A stretch of DNA of 64,000 nt, taken from NCBI RefSeq assembly GCF_014699075.1, contig NZ_JACXAB010000004.1, positions 186,001-250,000 on the forward strand, given 5' to 3'. Positions 8,308 to 17,272 of the stretch are shown in pieces. This DNA comes from Microvirga sp. (GTDB taxonomy: Bacteria > Pseudomonadota > Alphaproteobacteria > Rhizobiales > Beijerinckiaceae). The translations under genes and the position numbers were made by a program. The notes beneath the pieces were generated by a model that had not been told where the DNA came from, made no database searches, and saw only the letters and a list, made by a program, of their open reading frames with translations. The number at the start of each line of letters is the position of its first letter. The stretch's first letter is position 1.

Positions 8308-9486
8308 ATGGACGCTTTCTTCACCGCAGATGAGATAGCCTTTCGGGACGAGGTGCGCGCATTCATCCGAGAGAACCTGCCCACCGATCTGGCGCAGAAG
8401 ACCCGCGACGGCATCCATCTCGCACGGGAGGACATGGCGCGCTGGAACACCATCCTGGATAAGCGCGGGTGGGCCGTTCACCATTGGCCTACCGAGTATG
8501 GCGGTCCTGGATGGACGCCGATCCAGCGGTTCATCTTCGAGGCGGAATGCGCGAGCGGGGACGCTCCGCCGCTGAGCGTGTTCGGCCTCTATTTGGTGGG
8601 GCCTACCATCTACACCTTCGGCTCTTCCGAGCAGCGGGCGCGCTATCTGCCGGGCATCCGCTCCGGCGAGACGTTCTGGTGTCAAGGCTACAGCGAGCCC
8701 GATGCAGGCTCGGATCTAGCGGCTGTGCGCACCACCGCTCGCAAGGTAGAGGGGGGCTGGATCATTGATGGGTCGAAGGCATGGACCTCGGAAGGGCATT
8801 TCGCGGATCTCATGATCTGCCTTGCTCGCACGAACCCTAACGTGAAGCCTCAGGCCGGTCTCTCGCTCTTCATTGTCGATATGAAGGACAAGGGCATTTC
8901 GCTTCAGCCCGTGATCACCATTGACAGCGGCCACAGCGTCAACACGACCTTCATGGACAATGTCTTTGTGCCTGACGACGGGCTGATCGGCGAGGTGGAC
9001 AAGGGCTGGACCTACGCGAAATTCCTCCTGAGCCACGAGCGCACCAACAACGCGCAGGTGCACCGCTCCCGCCGTGAGTTCACCAGGCTCAAGGATCTAG
9101 CCGCGGCGCTGCCCGGCTCCGGAGGAGGACGCCTCATCGACGAGCCGGCTATGTGCCGGCGCTTCACTCTTGTCGAGGCGAACCTCGTGTCCCTTGAGAT
9201 CACCGTTTTGCGCGTTCTGGCCGACCAGACCGAAGGCCGCGAGCCTGGTCCGGAGGCCTCTATCGTCAAGATCATCGGCTCTGAGCTGCAGCAGCGCATC
9301 ACCGAGCTCGCCATGGAGGTGCTGGGTGAGGAGGGAATCAAGGCCGAGCACGAGGGCGACAGCCTACTGGCCCAGGAAGCGCAGGGTTGGACCGAGCGTC
9401 ACCTGTTCCGCCGCGTCGTGACCATCTACGCGGGCAGCAACGAAATCCAGAAAACGATCATCGCGCGTAGCGTGCTTGGAATGTAA
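8308..9486 (+). CDS. Acyl-CoA dehydrogenase (large partner of a pair)
   Basis: FAD flavoprotein of the acyl-CoA dehydrogenase family, 392 residues. Middle-domain motif WCQGYSEPDAGSDLAAVRT binds FAD/substrate, and the C-terminal IYAGSNEIQKTIIARSVLG is the family end signature. TAAGGAAC before the ATG supplies a ribosome site. It is followed after 11 nt by a second, divergent acyl-CoA dehydrogenase. Such adjacent unequal pairs (PimC/PimD or steroid FadE types) often form obligate heteromers acting on CoA esters of dicarboxylic, cyclic or branched acids. Which substrate is used here cannot be read from sequence. Confidence 0.93.
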   Translation: MDAFFTADEIAFRDEVRAFIRENLPTDLAQKTRDGIHLAREDMARWNTILDKRGWAVHHWPTEYGGPGWTPIQRFIFEAECASGDAPPLSVFGLYLVGPTIYTFGSSEQRARYLPGIRSGETFWCQGYSEPDAGSDLAAVRTTARKVEGGWIIDGSKAWTSEGHFADLMICLARTNPNVKPQAGLSLFIVDMKDKGISLQPVITIDSGHSVNTTFMDNVFVPDDGLIGEVDKGWTYAKFLLSHERTNNAQVHRSRREFTRLKDLAAALPGSGGGRLIDEPAMCRRFTLVEANLVSLEITVLRVLADQTEGREPGPEASIVKIIGSELQQRITELAMEVLGEEGIKAEHEGDSLLAQEAQGWTERHLFRRVVTIYAGSNEIQKTIIARSVLGM

Positions 9487-9497
9487 GGGGAGGGACC

Positions 9498-10592
9498 ATG
9501 CGGCGCTCAGAACAAACCCGCGCGGAGGACACGTTACTTCGCGACACCTCTCGCCGTTTCCTTGAGGATACCTATGCCTGGGACGAGGGCCGCTTGCGCC
9601 GGGCGGACCGCGCCGCCCACTGGCGCTCTGCAGCGGAGCTGGGTTGGTTCGCCTTGGGCCTGCCGGAGCGACTGGGTGGCCTCGAAGGCGACGGCAACCA
9701 GCTTCTTTCCATCCTGGAAGAGGCTGGCCGCGTCCTTCATGATGCTCCGCTCCTCGCCAACGTGCTACTGGCCCCAAAGGCTCTCTCGGCCATGAACGAA
9801 GCCGTGGCGATACCTCTCGCGGAAAAGCTGGCCGCAGGCGAAATCCGTTTCGCCTATGTGCCGGATGGCAGCCTGCACCTCTCCCGCAGCACCATGCGGT
9901 TGGAAGGGAAGGGCAGCCTTGCGTTGGGTGCCGCTGAGGCAACCCACTGGCTGGTCGCCGTAGGCTCCCGGTCTGCCGACGGGGCCAGCCTGCTCCTGCT
10001 GCCTGCGAGCGATGCGGTGCGCCGCGCGGACTCTAGGCTCATTGACGGGCGCAGCGCATCCACCCTTTATTTTGAGGATCTGGCCATTCCGGACGATGCG
10101 GTACTCGCGCGCGGAGAGACGGCCTTCAGGCTGCTCGAAGAGTTAAACGATCGCGCCGTGATTGGGGCCTGCGCAGAGGCCTTCGGGGCCTTGGAGGGCG
10201 GGCTTGAGCTCACGGTCGATTACGTCAAGCAGAGAACCCAGTTTGGTGCGCCGCTCTCATCCTTCCAGGCGGTGCAGCATAAGATGGCGGAGAGCTTCTG
10301 CGAGATCGAGCAGATGCGCTCCCTGCTGTTATGGGGCGCGGTGGCCTTGGAAGGCTCGCCTGACGAGCGCGCGCAAGCTGCCTCCGCCCTGAAGGTTTTC
10401 CTGGGACGCGAGGGGCTGACGGCGGCGTCGCGCTGCATTCAGGTGAGCGGCGGCATTGGCCTGACCGAAGACTACCGCATTGGCCACGTCTACAAGCGCC
10501 TTCAGACCGTCTCCGCCCTGTTCGGCTCCACAGAGGCGCATATCGCCCGACTCGGCGACTTGTTCATTCCCTCAACCCAGCATGAGACGTGA
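9498..10592 (+). CDS. Acyl-CoA dehydrogenase (small partner of a pair)
   Basis: 364-residue acyl-CoA dehydrogenase homologue. The middle FAD-binding region is poorly conserved compared with its neighbour (no clear TEPxxGSD motif), while the C-terminal helical domain is well kept: KQRTQFGAPLSSFQAVQHKMAE and QVSGGIGLTEDYRIGHVYKR. This is the usual look of the small subunit of heteromeric acyl-CoA dehydrogenases. GGGAGGGACC precedes the ATG. The stop codon overlaps a GTG and lies 5 nt before the ATG of the hydratase gene, so the operon is translationally coupled. Confidence 0.9.
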   Translation: MRRSEQTRAEDTLLRDTSRRFLEDTYAWDEGRLRRADRAAHWRSAAELGWFALGLPERLGGLEGDGNQLLSILEEAGRVLHDAPLLANVLLAPKALSAMNEAVAIPLAEKLAAGEIRFAYVPDGSLHLSRSTMRLEGKGSLALGAAEATHWLVAVGSRSADGASLLLLPASDAVRRADSRLIDGRSASTLYFEDLAIPDDAVLARGETAFRLLEELNDRAVIGACAEAFGALEGGLELTVDYVKQRTQFGAPLSSFQAVQHKMAESFCEIEQMRSLLLWGAVALEGSPDERAQAASALKVFLGREGLTAASRCIQVSGGIGLTEDYRIGHVYKRLQTVSALFGSTEAHIARLGDLFIPSTQHET

Positions 10593-10597
10593 CAATC

Positions 10598-11404
10598 ATG
10601 AAGCGCATACCGATCGAAGAACGATATGAAACCCTGAAAGTGGAGCGCAATGGGCGGCTTCTCACCATCACCATGAACCGGCCCGACTTCCTCAACGCCT
10701 CCGACAAGGTGATGCACGAGGAACTGGCCGAGGTGTTCTATGACGTCGCGAGCGACCGGGACAGCGACGTGGTCGTTTTCACGGGCGCGGGGCGCGCCTT
10801 CTCGTCCGGCGGCGATATCGGCTGGATGCAGGAGATGATCGACCAGCCGGAAACCTTCGAGCAGACGGCCCGCGAAGCCAAGCGCATCGTCTTCTCCATA
10901 CTCGACTTGGAGAAGCCCCTGATTGCGAAGGTCAACGGCCACGCCACAGGCCTAGGCGCGACGCTTGCGCTGTTCTGCGACGTAATCTTCGCCTCTGACG
11001 AGGCGAAGATCGGAGATCCGCATGTGTCCATCGGGTTCGTGGCCGGCGATGGTGGGCCCGCTATCTGGCCGCAGCTCATCGGCTACGCGCGTGCAAAGGA
11101 ATATCTAATGAGTGGCGAGCTGATCCCGGCCCGCAAGGCGGCCGAAATGGGCCTGATCAACCATGCGGTTCCGCCCAAGGAGCTTGATGCGGCGGTGGAC
11201 GCCTACGTCCAGAAGCTCCTCAACGGAGCCACCAAAGCCATTCGCTGGTCGAAGATCGCCACCAACATCGAGCTGAAGCGCATCGTTCACGGCGTAATGG
11301 ACGCGAGCGTCGCCTACGAAGCGCTGTCGAACCGCACAGCCGATCACCAGGAGGCTGTCAACGCCTTCCGCGAAAAACGCAAGCCGGTCTTCACCGGCAA
11401 ATAG
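10598..11404 (+). CDS. Enoyl-CoA hydratase/isomerase family protein (crotonase fold)
   Basis: 268-residue crotonase-fold protein, last gene of the 7314-11404 operon. The CoA-binding/oxyanion segments GAGRAFSSGGDIGWM and GLGATLALFCDVIFA are present. At the site where classic hydratases carry the first catalytic Glu (QPEI in rat ECH) it reads GDPHVSIG, so simple syn-hydration may not be its reaction; isomerase, hydrolase or ring-cleaving crotonases are alternatives. Start chosen at ATG 10598; GTG at 10589, overlapping the upstream stop, is equally possible and adds three residues. Confidence 0.88.
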   Translation: MKRIPIEERYETLKVERNGRLLTITMNRPDFLNASDKVMHEELAEVFYDVASDRDSDVVVFTGAGRAFSSGGDIGWMQEMIDQPETFEQTAREAKRIVFSILDLEKPLIAKVNGHATGLGATLALFCDVIFASDEAKIGDPHVSIGFVAGDGGPAIWPQLIGYARAKEYLMSGELIPARKAAEMGLINHAVPPKELDAAVDAYVQKLLNGATKAIRWSKIATNIELKRIVHGVMDASVAYEALSNRTADHQEAVNAFREKRKPVFTGK

Positions 11405-11411
11405 TGCGAAA

Positions 11412-11446
11412 GAGGCGGCGTTTTCCAACAAGGGACGCGCCGCCTC
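11412..11446. terminator. Hairpin between convergent hydratase and GntR genes
   Basis: Inverted repeat GAGGCGGCG / CGCCGCCTC (9 bp, 17-nt loop) fills the 44-nt gap between two convergent genes. No T-tract follows on either strand, so termination is likely but not intrinsic-type by sequence. Confidence 0.5.
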
Positions 11447-11448
11447 AG

Positions 11449-12996
11449 TTAATGCAAGGCGCTGTCCCAGGGCGCGGCGGGGCCACAAGCCTGCTCGAAG
11501 CGGTTGCGGAACATTTCCAGGTGCCTGGTCATCGCCCCGCGCGCACCCTCCGGGTCACGAGCCAGGATGGCGCGCACAATGTCCTCATGTTGGCTCAGCA
11601 GAAGTTCGTTGCTGCCCGGGTCCACGAAGAGCTCGGTGAGGGTAAAATCGAAATAGGCCGAGATCGCGTCGCGCAGCACTTCTGTGATGTAGAGGTTGAC
11701 TGCGCTGCCGGATGCCCGGGTAATCGTGAGGTGAAGCTGCAGGTCCAGGTCGATCTTGCGCCGCGCCGCTGCGATTGGGCGGCGCATTTCCGACAGAATG
11801 CGGCGCATGTCCGCAAGATCCTCCTCACTTGCAGTCACGGCTGCCCGGGTCGCGGACCAGGTTTCCAGGAAGTGCCGGAGGGAGCACAGGTCGCTAAAGT
11901 TGCGGTAGCTCTGCCGGCTCAACTCCTGCAGGCTCAAGGCTTCGCTTGCATCCACGGCTTCCTCCGCATGGGTGCCGCTGCGCGCGTGCCTCGATACGAA
12001 GCCCTGCTCCTTGAGCTGGGCGAGAGCTTCCCGAACGGTCATGCGGCTGACCCCGAACACGTCCGCCAGCTGTCGCTCGCTCATTATCCTCTCTCCGGGC
12101 TTGAGGCGCTGGCGCGCCATCATTGCGGCGATTTCCCGGGCTAGGCGGTTGCGCAGGTGGTCCGGATGGCTCACGAGAAGGTCGTTCAGAAGGTCGGTCT
12201 CAAGATCCACCGGCGCATGGCGCGACGCCGTGCACCCTGAGCGCTCCCGCAGCAACGCGGCGCGGGCCGCCATGATGGTCTCAACAGCAGGCAGGTCGCG
12301 CGCCTGCAGGGCGCGTGCGAGGCGGCTCGATGCGGCGCGCAACTGCCTCCTCGCGGATGCCGTGTACCCCCCCGGAGCGTCGCGCCAGAAATAGCCTTCG
12401 AGGCCGCGCACCAGATGGCCGATGAGGAGGCGGAACGTCTCGCTGCCCGACGCGTCCGCGATGGCGAGGCGTAGCTCCACCTCCCGATCCGGGAGCCTGG
12501 CGGGGCAGGGCACCGACGTCAGAAGTGCGATGACCTTCTCGATCTGCTCCCGCGTGCCTTGCAGCACCGCGCGGGTTAGCGCCCAGCGGTCGAGTTCGAC
12601 GCAGATCTCCTCCAAGTCGCGCAGGTTGGCCATGTGGGCCGCCGTGAGGTGCTCGAGGCTTTGGGTACTGTTGCTGTCCGCCACCCGGGTGCCCGAGCCC
12701 TGGACCGATTCCAGGTAGCCCTCAGTCTTCAGTCGGTCGAGGGCAGCGCGCACGCGGCCGCGGCTGACCGAGAGCGCTTCGGCGATATGCCGCTCGGGGG
12801 GCAGACGCGATCCAGACGGCAGGCGGCGGGACGCGATGAGCATTAGGAGCCGCACGGCCAAGCGGTCGGAAATGGCGGCTTTCGTCTGGGTTTTCATGCG
12901 CATGGAGCCAGGGCGTCCAAGGCGCGAGAGGTTGATTGGGCACGGCGACTCGCCGCGCAGCAGGGATAGCTGCAGATCGAGAGGCTGGTTTGGCAT
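11449..12996 (-). CDS. Tandem double GntR/FCD (FadR-type) transcriptional regulator
   Basis: A 515-residue regulator made of two complete GntR-family units in one chain, about twice the ~230-residue norm. Unit 1: winged helix at about 40-108 (LPPERHIAEALSVSRGRVR) and FCD domain about 125-250. Unit 2: winged helix about 281-345 (MSERQLADVFGVSRMTVREA) and FCD about 365-500. The second FCD keeps the Asp and three His that usually bind metal and ligand (D418, H422, H470, H492); the aligned positions in the first are E172, R176, S223 and R245, so only unit 2 should be metal-dependent. ATG at 12996 has AAGGA eight bases upstream. It sits between the two catabolic operons and probably controls one or both. 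Confidence 0.9.
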   Translation of the reverse strand: MPNQPLDLQLSLLRGESPCPINLSRLGRPGSMRMKTQTKAAISDRLAVRLLMLIASRRLPSGSRLPPERHIAEALSVSRGRVRAALDRLKTEGYLESVQGSGTRVADSNSTQSLEHLTAAHMANLRDLEEICVELDRWALTRAVLQGTREQIEKVIALLTSVPCPARLPDREVELRLAIADASGSETFRLLIGHLVRGLEGYFWRDAPGGYTASARRQLRAASSRLARALQARDLPAVETIMAARAALLRERSGCTASRHAPVDLETDLLNDLLVSHPDHLRNRLAREIAAMMARQRLKPGERIMSERQLADVFGVSRMTVREALAQLKEQGFVSRHARSGTHAEEAVDASEALSLQELSRQSYRNFSDLCSLRHFLETWSATRAAVTASEEDLADMRRILSEMRRPIAAARRKIDLDLQLHLTITRASGSAVNLYITEVLRDAISAYFDFTLTELFVDPGSNELLLSQHEDIVRAILARDPEGARGAMTRHLEMFRNRFEQACGPAAPWDSALH

Positions 12997-13172
12997 CGAG
13001 GCGTCCTTCTCCCGTCGGGCTCTTCGATCGGCCCTTCGACAAGATTAGGCGGAAAAGCACCTTGATGGCATACGACTTTGTTCGAATACCTATGCGCAAC
13101 AGTATTAGTGCGCTTCCGCTTGAAACGCTCAAGCTAAAATCTACCGTGAGATCTTCCGACCCGAGCGCCGCA

Positions 13173-14765
13173 TTACCGGCGCTCTGCTGCAATCAGGTCG
13201 GCGGCTTTTTCGGCAATCATCATCACGGCGGCCTGCGTGTTGGCGGACACGATGGTGGGCATCACGGAGGCATCGGCAACGCGCAAGCCCTCTAGGCCCC
13301 GAAGCTTCAGGCTTGAGTCCACCACGGCCTCGGGTCCGTGGCCCATGCTGCAGGTGCCGACCGGATGGTAGATGGTCTGACCGTTGCGCCTGGCAAAGTC
13401 GAGCCACTCCTCGTCAGTCTGGACGTTGGGCCCCGGGTTCATCTCGTGGGCCCGGTAGCGCTCCATCGCCGGCTGCTCGACGATGGAGCGGGCAATGCGC
13501 ATACCGCCCACAAGGGTTTCCTGATCGGTTGGCATGGATAAAAAGTTCGGGCGAATGGCCGGCGGCGTTCGCGGGTCGGGCGACTTGATGTGAATCGTGC
13601 CCCGGGATTCCGGTCGCAACTGTGTGACGCCAATCGTCATGCCGGGCTCCCGGTCGAGCGCGCGAGTGGCGGCGTCACCGTAGCTGGCGTGCATGAAAAA
13701 ATACTGCACATCCGGCGTGCTGAGTTCCGGCCGCGTCTTGACGAACCCATGCGCCAGGCCAGTCCCGAGGGTTAGGATGCCCTCGCGGCGAAGGAGATAC
13801 TGCGCGACCGCAAGCCCCAGACGCCAGCCGCGGGTGCGCTCGTTCAGGGTGATCGGCAGTTTCACGCGCCAGTTCATCCGCGTTGCGAAGTGGTCGCTGT
13901 AATTCCTGCCCACGCCCGGCAGATCATGAAACACCGGAATGCCCGCTTTGCCGAGAACCTGCGGATCGCCGACGCCTGAAAGTTCGAGGAGGTGCGGCGT
14001 CTGCACTGCGCCTGCGGTGAGGATCACCTCCGCCCGCGCCTTCGCCTGCCGCTTCTGGTCGCCCAGGTAATAGGTGACGCCGGCCGCGCGCGTTCCCTCG
14101 AAATCGACGCGTGTTACATGCGCATCCGTCAGCACCTTTAGGTTCGGGCGGGAGAGGGCAGGGCGAAGATAAGCGTCGGCAACGCTCCAGCGCCGCCCTC
14201 CTTTCTGGGTGACTTGGTAGTAGCCGAAGCCTTCTTGATCATGGCTGTTATAGTCGGCGTTGTCCGGAAACCCTGCCTCGACCGCGGCGCGGATGAAGGC
14301 GTCTGCCATTTCATGGCGCACTGCGACACGCTCGATGCTCATCGGCCCGCCGCGGCCGCGCAGGTCTCCGCCACCCTTGAAATTCTCCAGCTTTTTGAAA
14401 TAGGGAAGCACATCCTGAAAGCTCCACCCAGTTGCCCCCATCTGAGCCCAGGTGTCGTAATCCAGCGCCTGCCCGCGCACATAGATCATACCGTTAATGA
14501 GGCTTGATCCCCCAAGCCCCTTGCCGCGCGGCACTACGATAATGCGATCATAGACGTTGGGCTCCGGCTCTGTCTGGAAGCGCCAGTTGAACTTATCACC
14601 AGCGAGAAGCTTGCTGAAGCCAGCCGGTACCGTAACCCAAATGTGTTTTCCTTGCCCACCCGCCTCAAGCAGGAGAACGGTTCGGCTCGAGGAGGCACTT
14701 AAGCGTGCAGCGAGAATACACCCTGCAGTTCCGCCACCAACAATAATGTAATCGAACACATCCAC
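13173..14765 (-). CDS. GMC-family flavin oxidoreductase (choline dehydrogenase-like)
   Basis: FAD-dependent alcohol oxidase/dehydrogenase, 530 residues. N-terminal dinucleotide fold VGGGTAGCILAARLS (about 9-23) with the LLLEAGG acidic end; GMC signature 1 around GKGLGGSSLINGMIY; C-terminal catalytic His in HPVGTCSMG and the second active-site segment SANTQAAVMMIAEKAAD. No signal peptide, so cytoplasmic or membrane-peripheral. It lies 31 nt downstream of the AroE-like dehydrogenase and is probably co-transcribed with it. It oxidises an alcohol, but the substrate (choline, a long-chain alcohol, a cyclic polyol) cannot be told from sequence. Confidence 0.92.
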   Translation of the reverse strand: MDVFDYIIVGGGTAGCILAARLSASSSRTVLLLEAGGQGKHIWVTVPAGFSKLLAGDKFNWRFQTEPEPNVYDRIIVVPRGKGLGGSSLINGMIYVRGQALDYDTWAQMGATGWSFQDVLPYFKKLENFKGGGDLRGRGGPMSIERVAVRHEMADAFIRAAVEAGFPDNADYNSHDQEGFGYYQVTQKGGRRWSVADAYLRPALSRPNLKVLTDAHVTRVDFEGTRAAGVTYYLGDQKRQAKARAEVILTAGAVQTPHLLELSGVGDPQVLGKAGIPVFHDLPGVGRNYSDHFATRMNWRVKLPITLNERTRGWRLGLAVAQYLLRREGILTLGTGLAHGFVKTRPELSTPDVQYFFMHASYGDAATRALDREPGMTIGVTQLRPESRGTIHIKSPDPRTPPAIRPNFLSMPTDQETLVGGMRIARSIVEQPAMERYRAHEMNPGPNVQTDEEWLDFARRNGQTIYHPVGTCSMGHGPEAVVDSSLKLRGLEGLRVADASVMPTIVSANTQAAVMMIAEKAADLIAAERR

Positions 14766-14796
14766 TGCAGCGCCCCGCCAAACAAGTTGTCAAGAT

Positions 14797-15597
14797 CTAT
14801 TGACCTACCTTCAAAAAGTCAGCCAGCAGAGCGATTTGGCTCTGCAACATGGGCAGGCCAGGATGAATGCGGCAGCCTCTGCTCCGAGCCACCGCCATCA
14901 ATGAAGTTTCCGCTGGTTTCATGATGATCTCCGCCACGATACTGCTTGGCGCGAGCCTGCTGACATCAAACGGCAAAGGATCGGAGGTGCAAAGGCCGAG
15001 CGAAGTAGCGTTGACAAGGACCTCGTGGCCGTAAGGATCATCGGTACCAACGTCCACACGCAGGTCAGGATAGTATTCACGGATTCTCTCACACAATTCT
15101 TGCGCCTTAATTTTTGTCCGGTTTGCCACAGTCAAATGACTAACACGTGCGTCTGCAAGCGCGAAAGCAATCGCATTGGCGGCGCCGCCAGCCCCAGCCA
15201 AATATACCCTCTTACCCGCTGGTTCTATCCCACCATGACGGAGTCCAGAGACAAACCCTTCACCATCGAGCATATCTGCTACAAGACGGCCGTCATGTTC
15301 TCTTCGCACAACATTGACCGCCTCAATGCGCCTCGCGCGTTCAGTAACCTCATCGCACATAGCTAACATGCGGACCTTGTGCGGCACTGTTACAATGAGG
15401 CCTCCGAGGTTTCTCATGTGGCGGAGGCCATCAATGCAAGCGGCAAGATCGTCCTTGCTGATATGAAACGGGACAAGCACACCATCCACGCCCCGCGCTC
15501 GTAGAACGTCGTTGAATACCTGCGGTGTTTGTACGTGTTGGATTGGATCAGCAATGATGCCAAAAATCTTGGTAGCTCCACTAATCTCTGTTGTCAT
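14797..15597 (-). CDS. Shikimate/quinate dehydrogenase-like protein (AroE family, atypical)
   Basis: 266-residue NAD(P)-dependent dehydrogenase of the AroE fold, starting at ATG 15597. The catalytic Lys is present in VTVPHKV and the nucleotide domain has GAGGAANAIAFAL. The shikimate-binding SxS motif of true AroE (HSxSP) is replaced by HVQTPQVFN (about residues 21-29), so both substrate-contacting serines are gone; the protein is unlikely to be the housekeeping shikimate dehydrogenase. It pairs with the GMC oxidoreductase and lies in a catabolic block; a role in quinate-like or other cyclic polyol breakdown is inference. GC content here and in the next gene is visibly lower than around them. 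Confidence 0.82.
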   Translation of the reverse strand: MTTEISGATKIFGIIADPIQHVQTPQVFNDVLRARGVDGVLVPFHISKDDLAACIDGLRHMRNLGGLIVTVPHKVRMLAMCDEVTERARRIEAVNVVRREHDGRLVADMLDGEGFVSGLRHGGIEPAGKRVYLAGAGGAANAIAFALADARVSHLTVANRTKIKAQELCERIREYYPDLRVDVGTDDPYGHEVLVNATSLGLCTSDPLPFDVSRLAPSSIVAEIIMKPAETSLMAVARSRGCRIHPGLPMLQSQIALLADFLKVGQ

Positions 15598-15971
15598 GCG
15601 CCACCATTGATATACCAAAGTTGTTCAGGAGCTACGGGACAAGTCGTGGGTATCTGACTAAGAACGCATGGAGGCATTGAGCTTATTCTAGGTGCAGATG
15701 TTAGTGACAGAGATACCTGGTCTGACCGAAATACCAATACAGCAGCAAACGGGGCGAAGGAGTAGATCTTTTACTGGAATTTTGCGAGCAACGCGCAGAT
15801 CTGCTCAAAATAGCCTATCATTAGCCCCTGGGCCTCCAGCCAACAGCAGAGCTATTATCTTGCCAAGCCCAGCTGAGACCTGCCGGGCAACCACGAGTAT
15901 TGCATAGCCTATTCGCGCGGGGCAGTGTAAATTGTTCGCCAAACATAATGAAGCAACAGGAGGAACGACTG
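15598..15971. other. Divergent intergenic region (374 nt), no gene seen
   Basis: Spacer between the minus-strand AroE-like gene and the plus-strand solute-binding protein. It is less GC-rich than its surroundings and contains TTGATATACCAA at 15608-15619, similar in style to the TTG/CAA repeats in front of the liv genes. I see no convincing coding frame or RNA gene. Confidence 0.5.
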
Positions 15972-17183
15972 ATGAATTCCACGTTGATTTCACTGGCTGT
16001 TATTGTTGCCGGGCTTGCTGCCAGCACAGCTCAGGCGCAGACTTCGATCAAGCTCGGTGTATTGAGCGACCGATCCGGCGCCTATTCAGATATTGGCGGT
16101 GAGGGCTCCGCTGTTGCCGCCCGCATGGCGGTGGAGGACTTTTTAGCCAAAACGGCAAATAAGGGCATCAAGGCTGAGGTGATTACCGCAGACCATCAAA
16201 ACAAGCCGGATGTCGGCTCCAGTGTCGCTCGGCAATGGTATGATCAGGAAGGGGTCGATGTGATACTCGACGTACCAACGTCCTCGGTCGCACTAGCAGT
16301 CAGCCAGATTACTCGCGACAAGAACAAAATTTTTATCAACTCCGGCGCAGCGGCGTCAGATCTTACGGGTTCTCAGTGTTCACCGAACACTGTGCATTGG
16401 ACTTATGACACTGTGCAACTGGCCAATGTGACTGGCGGTGCAATGGTGAAACAAGGCGGCTCGACATGGTTCTTCATCACGGCTGATTACGCATTTGGCC
16501 ACGCTCTTGAACGCGATACTACAGCCGTGATTCAGAAGAATGGGGGCAAGGTCGTCGGATCCGTCAGAGCTCCATTTCCAACATCAGACTTCTCGTCCTT
16601 CCTCCTGCAGGCTCAATCCTCAGGAGCCAAGGTAATTGGACTTGCCAACGCGGGCAGCGACACTGTCAACTCCATCAAGCAGGCCGGCGAGTTTGGTCTG
16701 ACACAGAGTGGTCAGGCTCTTGCCGGACTGCTTGTTTTTGCATCCGATGTAAAGGCTCTTGGCCTCAAGACGGCACAAGGCCTGGTCCTGAGCGAGACCT
16801 TCTACTGGGATCTGAATGATCAGACTCGAGCTTTCTCCAAGCGCTTCGGAGAGCGCTTCGGTGGCAAGATGCCGACGATGGTCCATGCAGGCGTGTACGC
16901 TGGCGTTCTCCACTATCTCAAGGCTGTCGAGGGCTTGAACAGCAAGGATGCCCAGCAGGTGATGGCAAAGATGAAGGAAATGCCGACCGACGATCCGCTC
17001 TTCGGCAAAGGCCGGATTCGTGCGGACGGTCGCAAGATCCATGACGCCTACCTCTTCCAGGTCAAGACGCCGCAAGAATCGAAAGGAGATTGGGATCTGT
17101 ACAAGACACTCGCCACAGTTCCTGGTGATCAGGCCTTCCGGCCGGAGGCGGAAGGCGGCTGCGCCCTCGTAAAGAAGAGCTAA
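15972..17183 (+). CDS. Orphan ABC transporter substrate-binding protein (Peripla_BP_6 type)
   Basis: Secreted periplasmic binding protein, 403 residues. Start at 15972 is fixed by CAGGAGG eight bases before the ATG and by the signal peptide that follows (LISLAVIVAGLAASTAQA, cleavage about residue 21-22). The mature part begins TSIKLGVLSDRSGAYSDIGG, the type I fold's first ligand loop, and shows AADHxNKPD-like and Cys pairs typical of Rhizobiales paralogues. No permease or ATPase gene lies next to it, so it either serves the liv system at 1-4711 or a transporter elsewhere. Followed by a good terminator. Confidence 0.9.
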   Translation: MNSTLISLAVIVAGLAASTAQAQTSIKLGVLSDRSGAYSDIGGEGSAVAARMAVEDFLAKTANKGIKAEVITADHQNKPDVGSSVARQWYDQEGVDVILDVPTSSVALAVSQITRDKNKIFINSGAAASDLTGSQCSPNTVHWTYDTVQLANVTGGAMVKQGGSTWFFITADYAFGHALERDTTAVIQKNGGKVVGSVRAPFPTSDFSSFLLQAQSSGAKVIGLANAGSDTVNSIKQAGEFGLTQSGQALAGLLVFASDVKALGLKTAQGLVLSETFYWDLNDQTRAFSKRFGERFGGKMPTMVHAGVYAGVLHYLKAVEGLNSKDAQQVMAKMKEMPTDDPLFGKGRIRADGRKIHDAYLFQVKTPQESKGDWDLYKTLATVPGDQAFRPEAEGGCALVKKS

Positions 17184-17196
17184 ATCAACGGTACAG

Positions 17197-17226
17197 GGTG
17201 GGCGCTAACGTTGCGCCCACCTTCTT
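17197..17226. terminator. Hairpin terminator after solute-binding protein gene
   Basis: GGTGGGCGC-TAACGTT-GCGCCCACC (9-bp stem, 7-nt loop) followed by TTCTTC on the plus strand, 14 nt after the stop at 17183. It sits between convergent genes and may act on both. Confidence 0.7.
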
Positions 17227-17272
17227 CGCCGGAACGCCTGGCCCCACGTCTTGCTTAGTATGACGACCGATT

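Noticed and set aside
14797-15597. Housekeeping shikimate dehydrogenase aroE
   Set aside because: The shikimate-binding serines are missing and the gene lies in an accessory catabolic block, not with core aro genes.
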